Below are positions 8,955 to 18,009 of a DNA stretch of 49,698 nt, piece after piece (the stretch's first letter is position 1; each line of letters begins with the position of its first letter). Below the pieces are notes generated by a model. That model worked only from the letters and a program-made list of their open reading frames with translations, was not told the DNA's origin and ran no database searches. Source of the DNA: a virus. A program made the position numbers and the translations under genes. The stretch covers positions 1 to 49,698 of IMG/VR virus record IMGVR_UViG_3300042296_000446. One strand, given 5' to 3'.

Positions 8955-11900
8955 ATGGCTGAATTTAAACTAGGTAGATTGAGATTTGTATGGAAGTCAG
9001 ACTGGGTAACCGGCACTACATACTTCAAAGATGACATCGTTGCTTATGGTGGCAAAACATTCTTATGCGTGGTGGGTCATACTGCTGCCGCTGATTTTTA
9101 CACCAATTTAGATAATATTCCCACTAAGTGGAATCAATTCAGTGACGGCCAAGATTGGAAAGGCAACTGGGGATCTTCAACGCTGTATAAAATCAACGAC
9201 ATAGTGAAATATGGCGGATACCTGTACATCTGTAATGACGGTCATACTAGTTCAAGCACACTAGAAGCTAATCAAGGCGATTGGGATATATTTGCAGAAT
9301 CGTTTGATTGGCAAAATGCTTGGTCCACTGGTTATGTCTACAAGGTAAATGATCTTGTAAAATATGGTGGTTACGTTTACCTATGTAACACAGGTCATAC
9401 TTCAGCTGCCACCGCAGCATCAGGTCTTGAAGCCGATCAAGCCAAATGGGATCTATTCAACAAAGGACTTGATTGGAAAGGTGTATGGAGTACTTCGGTA
9501 CGATACAAGGTGGGAGATCTTGTAAAGTATGGCGGAAAAACCTATGTGTGTAATCTACATCACACATCAAATGCCAGCGCAGCATCTGGTCTTGAAGCCG
9601 ATCAAGCCAAATGGGACTATTTCAATGAAGGCATAGAATACAAAGGACAATGGGTAACAGCCACTAGATACAAAATTAATGATGTGGTAAAAAATGGTGG
9701 CGGTACTTATATCTGTGTGATTGAACACACAGGCGCCGGCAATTTTACCACAGACTACAATGCCGCACGTTGGAATCAATTTGTTGAAGGCATAGAATTT
9801 GAAGGTGAATGGTCCGCAGGCCCTACCTATCAACCAGGTGATATTGTACGCTACGGCGGCAACAGCTATATCGCTAAAACTGCACATATTTCTTCAGGTG
9901 GATCTCCTCCAAGCACCAATACCACTGATTGGGACCTGTTTACTACAGGATTTAGATTGCAAGGAGATTGGAATTCAGGCACAGCCTACAAGATTGGAGA
10001 GATTGTTCGCCTTGGTGGATACACCTATGTGGCCACAGCGGACAATACCAATCAGTCTCCGCCTAATGCCAGTTACTGGAGTCTGCTGAATCAAGGTATA
10101 GATTGGGAAGGTGATTGGGTATTAGCATCTAGTTACGTGTTAGGTGATGCTGTGAAGTTTGGAGCCAACAGCTACATTGCTGTTCAAGCACACACATCTA
10201 CTACCGGCCTAGATAGACCAGACAACGACACTATCGGTGCCTATTGGAATTTGTTGACAGCAGGTAATGAAGAATCTGCACTGTCGGCCACAGGTGATCT
10301 AGTATATTATTCAGGTGGCGGACCCACAAGACTACCAGTTGGCGACGAAGGACAAGTTTTAACTGTTGAAAACGGTTTGCCTACTTGGAATTACTTTGGT
10401 CAAGTGGCCAAGGTGTTTTATGTTGCGCCACACGGAGTAAATTCTCCTGCGCCAACATACGGAGTCACTGTGGACAAGCCATGGGCCAGCGTAAGGTATG
10501 CCTGTGAGCAGATCACTAATGGTACAGAATATCCTAATGCTGCCTATTTGCTCAAGCAGAACAGAACATTTATACAAAAAGAAATTGTAGAATATGTGAA
10601 TTATCAAATCACCTATTACACAACCACAGTGCCTACACCGTCCAGCATTTGGTACAACTTTGTAAACGACAGTATTTCCGCATGCCAACGCGACATGGGA
10701 TTAATTGTTGATGCCATTGTACATGATCTTACACATACTGGCAATGTTAAAACTCTTGAAGCCACTGAATCTTATTTTTCAGCAGGTGTATTGATTGCAG
10801 CTATCAATGATGAAGAGTTTCAATTAATTGAGGCAGTGAACTACGGACTTGTATTAATATCTCGTATACTGGCTAATCTTGCTCCAGCTCAAAACTATCA
10901 AACACTTAATGGCATTGGCGCAGGCAGTAGAATCAAACAGATTATTGATGCTGCATATACTGCTGAAGCCACTGCTTACACTCAGTGCGAGTCGTTGGCA
11001 GGCATACTCACAGCAGCGTTGGCCGCAGGTGTAGACACCGGTCTTCCAGTGTTGAATACTCCCGGATATACCCTACAGGTCAAGACCGGACAATACTATG
11101 AAGTATTGCCAATTCCAGTTTTTCCAAACACAGCCGTTGTAGGTGATGAACTGCGTTCTACTAGAATTAGTCCTGCAGGCAGCTACACATCAGCCAATGA
11201 CAAAGCCAAATCAATTGCTACTTTGCAAAGACTGCAATCCATCACAGATGAAATTATTACCAATGCGGCAGTTACTCCTACAACAGGAAATATAGCCACA
11301 CAGGACACCACATCACAAAAAGCAGGTAATGTAGGTAGTGCAACAGCAGTGTCTTCAGTGTCTGCAAACGCTGCTGAAATCAAAGACATTGTTACAAACA
11401 ATACTCCAAATGCCTATGTAAAACCAACTCCAACAGGCGGAACTGGTAATGCATTTACCGCAGGATACTTTGATGCTGCTCGTTTGATCAATGCTAACAA
11501 GGCGTTCTTGCAAGACGAAGTCAGCGAGTGGATACTGGCACAAATTGCTGCAAGTACCGTAGGATTCGTTGGATTTACCTATACCGGCACACGTAGAACT
11601 AAATGTGAACGTGATGTAGGACTGATTGTTGATGCAGTGGTCTATGATTTGACCTACGGTGGAAATCTAGCAACTCAAATTGCTGCTAGATCATACTACA
11701 GTCTTGGCGTATTCCTTGAGCCAGCAGCAGAACTAGCACCAGCATTGGCAGTACAATTACGTATCAAAGATATCATTGACAATATTGCCACAGGCGATAC
11801 TGCCGGTTGGACAAAAACTACAGCACTATCACAAGATGTTTCTGGTACAGCAGGATCAGCGCCAGCAGCTACCGCTGCTCAAGCACGTATTCAAGAAATA

Positions 11901-14900
11901 TATGATACCATTAACACTGGTACTGAACCAACTACCATAGTACCAGATATCACTTGGCCAGCTGCTGCTTTGATCACTGCTAGAACAGCATTGAACACTG
12001 CTAGAACAACTATTCGCAGCAATGCCGTACAGCATGTGAAGAAATTATTTCCTACATTGAGTTTTGACGAAACACTGTGTTCACGTGATGTGGGATATAT
12101 GGTAGACGCTCTAGGATTTGATCTAATGTTTGGATCAAACTTTTTGTCAATACAAAGTGGACTGTCATATCAAAGAGGCACTACATCAACACTGGTGGTT
12201 CTAAATTCACAACTAGCAGCGCAACAGGCTGTGATTGATTTTATATCTGTTGAAGCACAAAAAATTGTGGCTACAGGAGCTGTGGTACTGGCTGACGGAC
12301 TGTGGACTGATATCATCAACTATGCCAATACCGGCACAGTGCCGCTTACTGTTGGCACCAATAGTCCCACAGAAGATCTTGACAGAATTAACGGTGCAAA
12401 AATACTGCAACTAAACAAAGAATTTATGGTTGCAGAAGCCAATGCCTATATTGCTGACACATTCAAGGCCACAGTAACATCGTCAGACGCCGCTACTGAT
12501 GTATTCACCTGCAGTTCACAGACATGGATGGTAGCTGGAGACACAGTGAGATTCACAGGCACTGTGTTTGGCGGAATTGCTATTAACACAACCTACTATG
12601 TTTTGTCAACAGGACTAACAGCAACAACATTTAAGGTTTCAACCAGCCTAAACGGCACAGCAGTTGATCTTGGTGCGGCATCAGGCTCAATGGTAGTCAA
12701 ATGGTATTACAATTCTGCTAGCTGTGAAAATGATGTTCGCAACTATATTGAATCTATTGCCTATGACATGGTATACACAGGCAACTACAAATCAGTTCTA
12801 GCTGCTAGATACTATAGAAATTCATTAACTGGATCTAAACTTGAAGATCTGTTCTACTTCAAGAACGGATCAGGTCTACGCAATTGCACACTGACTGGAC
12901 TCGACGGCAGTTCCGATGGTACCAATACAGGATATCAAAGTGCGTTGACTACTACGGCCAACGAATACGGCACCTACAGACCACGTGCAGGAGCCTATGC
13001 ATCACTAGATCCAGGCTGGGGTCCTAATGACACCAGTGCATGGGTAACCAACAAATCAACCTATGTTCAAAACGTTACCACATTTGGTATCGGTTGCGTG
13101 GGTCAGAAAATTGATGGCAGCTTACACGCAGGCGGCAATGATTCTATCGTGTCCAACGACTTCACCCAGGTATTGAGTGACGGTATTGGAGCATGGATTA
13201 CCAATCTAGGTCGTGCAGAACTTGTGTCAGTGTTCTCTTATTACAACTACATCGGCTATCTAGCTGAAAATGGTGGTAAGATTCGTGCTACTAACGGTAA
13301 CAACTCATACGGAACATTTGGTGCTGTAGCAGAATTCATAGATATTTCAGAAACACCTGTCACAGGTACAATCAACAACAGAGGCACAGAAGCCGATGTT
13401 CGCAGTGTGCTCACAGACGGCACTCAGATTCTACTGCATGAATTTGGCAATGCTGGTTCGGAAAATTCATCTGCATCATTTACCATAAGCGGTACTGGAA
13501 TTTCAGTGGCCACTGTGGCAGATGAATTTAGAGATGGAGCTGTATTTCAAGTAAGACTGACAGATCCAGGAGATTCTACTGGTCCTGGCGGAGTTGGTTA
13601 CATCACAGCTCAAAGTCTAGCACAGGCAGGAAACACAACTCAAATTACCCTGGCAGCTTCTGATATCAACAGTTCAGCAGCCTATGTTGGCATGAGCATT
13701 TACATGATTGGCGGCTTAGGAGCAGGTCAATACGGATACATAAACTCCTACTCCGCAGCCAGCAAAGTGGCCACAGTGTACAAAGAAAGCACAGGCACCC
13801 CAGGTTGGGATCATGTGATACCAGGTACACCTATTGTGGCTGCCATGGATCTTACTTCTAACTATCAGATCACTCCTAGACTGCAATTTTCAGCACCACC
13901 CTTTACCAAAACCACTGCCGACTTGCCAAGCAGTCAAACATGGTCAGATGTGGTGTTCGGTGATGGATATGCTGTTTATAGTGGTGTGGCTTCAACAGTA
14001 TCAAGCGGCTCAGGTAGCTTGGCCACATTCAACGTCACTAGACGCTATGGCATCTACTCAGTAACTATACAGGCCGGCGGAGTGTTGTATACGGTAGGAA
14101 ATACCTTGACCGTTCTAGGATCAAGTCTAGGCGGCACATCTCCTGCCAATGATATCACAGTCACAGTAGCCGCAGTTACTTCGCCTGGTGGCGCAATAAC
14201 TAGATTTACCAGCAGCGGAACAGCAGTAACAGCCAAATTTGTAGCCATAGCAGGCGGTGTAAATTCATCTACTAACGCAGCCGCTACCAGTCTAGACGGC
14301 ATAACATGGACAGCAATGACCATGCCATCGTCACAGCAATGGTCAGCCATTGCCTACGGTGTGGTCAGCAATGTCAGCTATTATGTGGCAGTGGCTAGAG
14401 AAAGCTCAGTGGCTGCATATTCTAGAGATGGTGTAAATTGGACAGCTTCCAATCTAAATGAAGTTGCTGACTGGTGCGACATTGACTACGGCAACGGTGT
14501 ATTTGTTGCTGTATCAGAAAGTGATTCTAGTTCAACATTCAGAGCATGGAGTTCAGACAACGGCATTAATTGGAACACCACTACATTCGCATCGGGCGCC
14601 AAGGCCATTGCCTATGGTTTCAGCAGATTTGTTGTGGTAGAAGGCAACTTCTCCAACGCAGTGGCATATTCAACCAACGGTGCTACATGGACAGTGACCA
14701 CATTGCCAAGCAATGATGACTCTACAGAATCAAACTGGGTAGACATTGCCTACGGTAATGGACGCTATGTTGCAATTTCAGATAGTTCTGCAATGGCAGC
14801 ATACAGTTTCAACGGTGCCACATGGTACAAGAGCAACTTGCCTAGCATTGCTGAATGGAGTTCTATCGGTTATGGTCAAGGCGTATTTTATGTTACCAGT

Positions 14901-17315
14901 GCAGGAGATGCAGCAGCAACTTCGCCAGACGGTGTCACTTGGACTCTAAGAGACGGTTCATATGCATCCTTTGATATCACAGAGACCGCACAGAACGTAA
15001 ACACTGCCTATGCAGAGACAGCTACATTAACAAGTGGCACATGGAGTGATGTTATTTGGACCGGCACACAGTTTGTTGCTGTTGGTTACAGCGGTGCAGC
15101 TGGTCTAGTTGCAACCAGCACAACCGGTACATCATGGACTAATGCTACATTGCCCACAGTTAACAGCACATATGAATATACCACAGTGGCCTATAACGGC
15201 TCAAACCAATATGTTGCAATCATTGGCGGAAACGGCGGCACTAGAAATATTGCTACATCTCCTGATGCAGTGACCTGGACAGGAGCACTGAACGCTCTAA
15301 CTACTGTTTCTTTTTGGAAAGACCTAGCCTACGGCAACGCAACTTATGTGGCCATAATGGGAGATCTCAACAGGATCAACTATTCAGCCAACGGAACAAC
15401 ATGGACATCAGTAACGCTAGGCGGTGTAGCGTCGAGTGAGATGAGTGCTATAGCTTATGGTGCAATCGGTGGAACTAACTACTTTGTTACCGTTGCTGGT
15501 TATTCAACAGGTAGTCAAGTATCTTCTTATTCTACAAATAACGGTGTTGCTTGGACTTCAGCTGCTTCACTACCTAGTTCAGACTTCTGGGCAGATGTGG
15601 CATTTGGCAACAGCAGATTTGTTACTGTTGCAGGCGGAACAGGTTCTACTTCAACCAAGGCAGCATATTCAACCAACGGCACAAGTTGGACAGCAGCAAC
15701 GCTACCAGGTGCAGCCACACGTTGGAACAAGATTGTCTACGGTGGCGGAGCATTTACTGCATTTGCTTACAACTCAAATAGAACTGCTTACTCAGTAGAC
15801 GGTATTACTTGGGTTGAAGGAAATACACAAGCAGCCACTAGAAACTGGGGACCTGCAGCATACGGAAACACTAAAAACGTTGTATTAGCGACAGGCACAG
15901 CAATCGGATCTTACAACGACTTTGCATTGAATACCAACTATCTAACCACTTCAAGCACAACTACCAAGTTAAACGTCAATGACAGAATTAGATTTATCAG
16001 CGATTCTGCAGGTTCTGAAATATTTGGTGGAGTTAGAGCTGACTCAGGTGGCCAGTTATGGTATTATGTAACCAGCGTGGTTGACTCAACAAGATTTACA
16101 CTGTCACAAACACTGGGTGGTGCTAATATTACACTGACCACAGGCAGCGGTTCTATGTTGGCTTTATCATCCAAGACCTATGTGGCCAGTGCGTTGGGCA
16201 ACAACAACGGTACTCCAAATTGGGTGGTATTGGCGCAGAACAGCCAAGGAGTGCAAAATATTAGACAAGGTGCTACAGCTCGTGCTCGTGCTTATGTGTT
16301 AGATGATGCACTAACAGAAATTTGGATACATGAGCCAGGATCGGGTTATGTGACTGCTCCAACAATGACCATTACTGACCCTAATAACACAGGTGCAGAT
16401 GCTCCTACTGTGGTACGTATTGGTAATGGTGCTATTGCACAGCCAACATATACCAATAGAGGCACAAGTTACTCGGCTGCGGCTACTACTATAATTGGCA
16501 ACGGTTATGCCGATAACTATCAGGTGGGAACTTTTGTGGGATTCACTGGTCTCAGTGGTATTCCAACAGCTGGTTCAAACGTGCAGATAGCTGGCATAGA
16601 TGACATATGGTACAGACTGGTCAATGTTTCCAGCGTGTTGCCTTTGGCTGATGGCACCTACTCTGCTACTCTGCAGGTAAGCCCACCAGTTGGTGTTGCT
16701 GAAGCTCCAGAGCACTTGAGCGGCGGAATTATAAGACGTAGATACAGTCAGGTACGACTAACTGGACACGATTTCTTGGACATAGGTACAGGCAATCAAG
16801 TGAATACCAATTATCCAGGACTGCCAGTTACTGACCCGATTCCTGCCAATGAAACCATAGGCAGTGGTGGTGGTAGAGTATTCTACACTTCAACGGACCA
16901 GGACGGTAACTTTAGAGTTGGTGGATTGTTTAACGTTGAGCAATCAACGGGTGTTGCAACGCTGAATGCTGACGCTTTTAACATTGCAGGATTGAACGAG
17001 TTGAGTTTGGGCTCAGTGGCACTAGGCGGTTCAGGTGCAACAATTACTGAATTCTCAACAGACCCGTTCTTTACACAAGATTCCGACAATATTATACCTA
17101 CACAGCGAGCAATTAAAGCCTACATTACCAGCCAAATTGGCGGCGGCGGGTCTAGTTTGAACGTAAATAGTCTTACAGCCGGTGTTATATTTGTGGCCGG
17201 ACAAACTATTACTACAACTACAAATGTGGCAATAAACATAAATACTAAGGTGAATTTCAAAGGCGGTATTGCTGGTTTACCCCTTGTGTTAAATTACTTC
17301 TTACTAAACAATTGA
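8955..17315 (+). CDS. Giant mosaic tail fibre (2786 aa)
   Basis: The largest gene here, paralogous to the 1845-residue fibre. Residues 1 to about 440 have eight W/Y-G-G carbohydrate-binding repeats. From about 486 comes YYVAPHGVNSPAP and PWASVRYACEQIT of the beta-helix region, greatly enlarged by four copies of a module ending in C-x-R-D-V-G-x-x-V-D-A-x-x-Y-D-L-x-x-G-G-N (near 570, 890, 1050 and 1260). The helix resumes at about 1300-1510. Residues about 1658-2300 form many Asp-box-like blades (SLDGITW, STNGATW, SPDAVTW), with a foreign 75-residue domain inserted at 1688-1763. A YYVTSVVD module lies near 2329-2406. The C-terminus matches the paralogue (YSQVRLTGHDFLDIG, STDQDGNFRVGGLF). GGAG precedes the ATG by 6 nt. 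It is likely a long distal host-recognition fibre; its polymer state and receptor are unknown. Confidence 0.85.
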   Translation: MAEFKLGRLRFVWKSDWVTGTTYFKDDIVAYGGKTFLCVVGHTAAADFYTNLDNIPTKWNQFSDGQDWKGNWGSSTLYKINDIVKYGGYLYICNDGHTSSSTLEANQGDWDIFAESFDWQNAWSTGYVYKVNDLVKYGGYVYLCNTGHTSAATAASGLEADQAKWDLFNKGLDWKGVWSTSVRYKVGDLVKYGGKTYVCNLHHTSNASAASGLEADQAKWDYFNEGIEYKGQWVTATRYKINDVVKNGGGTYICVIEHTGAGNFTTDYNAARWNQFVEGIEFEGEWSAGPTYQPGDIVRYGGNSYIAKTAHISSGGSPPSTNTTDWDLFTTGFRLQGDWNSGTAYKIGEIVRLGGYTYVATADNTNQSPPNASYWSLLNQGIDWEGDWVLASSYVLGDAVKFGANSYIAVQAHTSTTGLDRPDNDTIGAYWNLLTAGNEESALSATGDLVYYSGGGPTRLPVGDEGQVLTVENGLPTWNYFGQVAKVFYVAPHGVNSPAPTYGVTVDKPWASVRYACEQITNGTEYPNAAYLLKQNRTFIQKEIVEYVNYQITYYTTTVPTPSSIWYNFVNDSISACQRDMGLIVDAIVHDLTHTGNVKTLEATESYFSAGVLIAAINDEEFQLIEAVNYGLVLISRILANLAPAQNYQTLNGIGAGSRIKQIIDAAYTAEATAYTQCESLAGILTAALAAGVDTGLPVLNTPGYTLQVKTGQYYEVLPIPVFPNTAVVGDELRSTRISPAGSYTSANDKAKSIATLQRLQSITDEIITNAAVTPTTGNIATQDTTSQKAGNVGSATAVSSVSANAAEIKDIVTNNTPNAYVKPTPTGGTGNAFTAGYFDAARLINANKAFLQDEVSEWILAQIAASTVGFVGFTYTGTRRTKCERDVGLIVDAVVYDLTYGGNLATQIAARSYYSLGVFLEPAAELAPALAVQLRIKDIIDNIATGDTAGWTKTTALSQDVSGTAGSAPAATAAQARIQEIYDTINTGTEPTTIVPDITWPAAALITARTALNTARTTIRSNAVQHVKKLFPTLSFDETLCSRDVGYMVDALGFDLMFGSNFLSIQSGLSYQRGTTSTLVVLNSQLAAQQAVIDFISVEAQKIVATGAVVLADGLWTDIINYANTGTVPLTVGTNSPTEDLDRINGAKILQLNKEFMVAEANAYIADTFKATVTSSDAATDVFTCSSQTWMVAGDTVRFTGTVFGGIAINTTYYVLSTGLTATTFKVSTSLNGTAVDLGAASGSMVVKWYYNSASCENDVRNYIESIAYDMVYTGNYKSVLAARYYRNSLTGSKLEDLFYFKNGSGLRNCTLTGLDGSSDGTNTGYQSALTTTANEYGTYRPRAGAYASLDPGWGPNDTSAWVTNKSTYVQNVTTFGIGCVGQKIDGSLHAGGNDSIVSNDFTQVLSDGIGAWITNLGRAELVSVFSYYNYIGYLAENGGKIRATNGNNSYGTFGAVAEFIDISETPVTGTINNRGTEADVRSVLTDGTQILLHEFGNAGSENSSASFTISGTGISVATVADEFRDGAVFQVRLTDPGDSTGPGGVGYITAQSLAQAGNTTQITLAASDINSSAAYVGMSIYMIGGLGAGQYGYINSYSAASKVATVYKESTGTPGWDHVIPGTPIVAAMDLTSNYQITPRLQFSAPPFTKTTADLPSSQTWSDVVFGDGYAVYSGVASTVSSGSGSLATFNVTRRYGIYSVTIQAGGVLYTVGNTLTVLGSSLGGTSPANDITVTVAAVTSPGGAITRFTSSGTAVTAKFVAIAGGVNSSTNAAATSLDGITWTAMTMPSSQQWSAIAYGVVSNVSYYVAVARESSVAAYSRDGVNWTASNLNEVADWCDIDYGNGVFVAVSESDSSSTFRAWSSDNGINWNTTTFASGAKAIAYGFSRFVVVEGNFSNAVAYSTNGATWTVTTLPSNDDSTESNWVDIAYGNGRYVAISDSSAMAAYSFNGATWYKSNLPSIAEWSSIGYGQGVFYVTSAGDAAATSPDGVTWTLRDGSYASFDITETAQNVNTAYAETATLTSGTWSDVIWTGTQFVAVGYSGAAGLVATSTTGTSWTNATLPTVNSTYEYTTVAYNGSNQYVAIIGGNGGTRNIATSPDAVTWTGALNALTTVSFWKDLAYGNATYVAIMGDLNRINYSANGTTWTSVTLGGVASSEMSAIAYGAIGGTNYFVTVAGYSTGSQVSSYSTNNGVAWTSAASLPSSDFWADVAFGNSRFVTVAGGTGSTSTKAAYSTNGTSWTAATLPGAATRWNKIVYGGGAFTAFAYNSNRTAYSVDGITWVEGNTQAATRNWGPAAYGNTKNVVLATGTAIGSYNDFALNTNYLTTSSTTTKLNVNDRIRFISDSAGSEIFGGVRADSGGQLWYYVTSVVDSTRFTLSQTLGGANITLTTGSGSMLALSSKTYVASALGNNNGTPNWVVLAQNSQGVQNIRQGATARARAYVLDDALTEIWIHEPGSGYVTAPTMTITDPNNTGADAPTVVRIGNGAIAQPTYTNRGTSYSAAATTIIGNGYADNYQVGTFVGFTGLSGIPTAGSNVQIAGIDDIWYRLVNVSSVLPLADGTYSATLQVSPPVGVAEAPEHLSGGIIRRRYSQVRLTGHDFLDIGTGNQVNTNYPGLPVTDPIPANETIGSGGGRVFYTSTDQDGNFRVGGLFNVEQSTGVATLNADAFNIAGLNELSLGSVALGGSGATITEFSTDPFFTQDSDNIIPTQRAIKAYITSQIGGGGSSLNVNSLTAGVIFVAGQTITTTTNVAININTKVNFKGGIAGLPLVLNYFLLNN
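9423..9616 (+). repeat. Tandem duplication of a 165-nt fibre repeat unit
   Basis: A 29-base stretch at 9423-9451 recurs exactly at 9588-9616. The period is 165 nt, which is 55 codons and equals one carbohydrate-binding repeat. Both copies encode GLEADQAKWD. The other repeats in the array are much more diverged, so this pair is the youngest duplication. Confidence 0.85.
16743..16768 (+). repeat. 26-bp exact repeat shared with 8318-8343
   Basis: This is the second copy of the identical 26-base segment in the C-terminal domain of the giant fibre paralogues. See the entry at 8318. Confidence 0.85.
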
Positions 17316-17328
17316 TGGAGATCAGAGA

Positions 17329-17649
17329 ATGGCAACAGGATTATTAGGTCAAGCGGCACCGGCCGCAGCAACATACACTACACTGTACACAGTGCCTGCA
17401 ACTACTTTTACAGTATTGGGCCTCAGTCTCTGTAATCGCGGAACAACCACAGTGTCAGTGAGAGTGGCGTTGGCCACATCAGCAACACCAACAAACTCAG
17501 AATTTATAGAATATAATGCTGAAATTGGTGCTAACGGAGTATTGGAAAGAACCGGTATCATGATGAACGCAAACAAATTGCTGGTAATCTATGCTAGTAA
17601 TGCAAACGTATCGGCCAGTGCCTTTGGCATTGAAACTTCAACATTATAA
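17329..17649 (+). CDS. Small virion protein, paralogue of the 2645 gene
   Basis: A 106-residue beta-rich protein: TTLYTVPATTFTVLGLSLCNRG, VSVRVALATS, IEYNAEIGANGVLERTGIMM, NKLLVIYASNANVSASAFGIE. The order of strands and the SLCNRGTTTVSVRV segment parallel CNIANSTEYDTVSVDV in the product at 2645. In both places the small gene lies next to large fibre genes, which supports a fibre-linked structural role such as a tip, collar or decorating subunit. It begins 14 nt after the 2786-residue fibre, with GGAGA upstream of the ATG. No named family is recognised. Confidence 0.7.
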   Translation: MATGLLGQAAPAAATYTTLYTVPATTFTVLGLSLCNRGTTTVSVRVALATSATPTNSEFIEYNAEIGANGVLERTGIMMNANKLLVIYASNANVSASAFGIETSTL

Positions 17650-17670
17650 AATATTAGGAGATAATATAAA

Positions 17671-17997
17671 ATGGGACGACAAGTATCATCCTTTGGAACA
17701 GATAGTGTAACAAACAGAACTGTGACAACATCACAGTCAGTGCTAGCCGGCGAACGCATATTTGCAAACGCCACATCAGCATCGTTTACTCTGACACTGC
17801 CTGCTTCACCTAGTGAAGGGGACACTATACAAATCATCGACGTGGCAGGAATTTTCGCAACAAATCCTGTTACCGTTGCAAGAAACGGATTAAAAATCGC
17901 CAATCTTACAGAAGATTTGATTTTGAACCTCAACAACGCAGCAGTGACCTTGATATATTCCGGTGCAACATTTGGCTGGGTATTCATTGGACCATAA
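17671..17997 (+). CDS. Small fibre-type protein with phage tail C-terminal fold
   Basis: A 108-residue protein. Residues about 30-108 read VLAGERIFANATSASFTLTL, then GDTIQIIDVAGIF, NPVTVARNGLKIAN, DLILNLNNAAVTLIY and GWVFIGP. This is the strand order often seen at the C-terminus of phage fibre and tail proteins, where a short beta barrel or prism closes the trimer (v-t-V-x-R-N-G-x-x-I then L-x-Y-x-G-x-x-x-G-W). It is encoded as a stand-alone gene with an AGGAG about 11 nt upstream of the ATG. A fibre-tip cap or attachment protein is plausible; only the fibre-like fold is argued here. Confidence 0.68.
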   Translation: MGRQVSSFGTDSVTNRTVTTSQSVLAGERIFANATSASFTLTLPASPSEGDTIQIIDVAGIFATNPVTVARNGLKIANLTEDLILNLNNAAVTLIYSGATFGWVFIGP

Positions 17998-18009
17998 TCG
18001 GAACTTATA

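Noticed and set aside
9001-10260. CRISPR-like or minisatellite array
   Set aside because: The periodicity is a protein repeat of about 55 codons with diverged DNA; there are no uniform short repeats with unique spacers.
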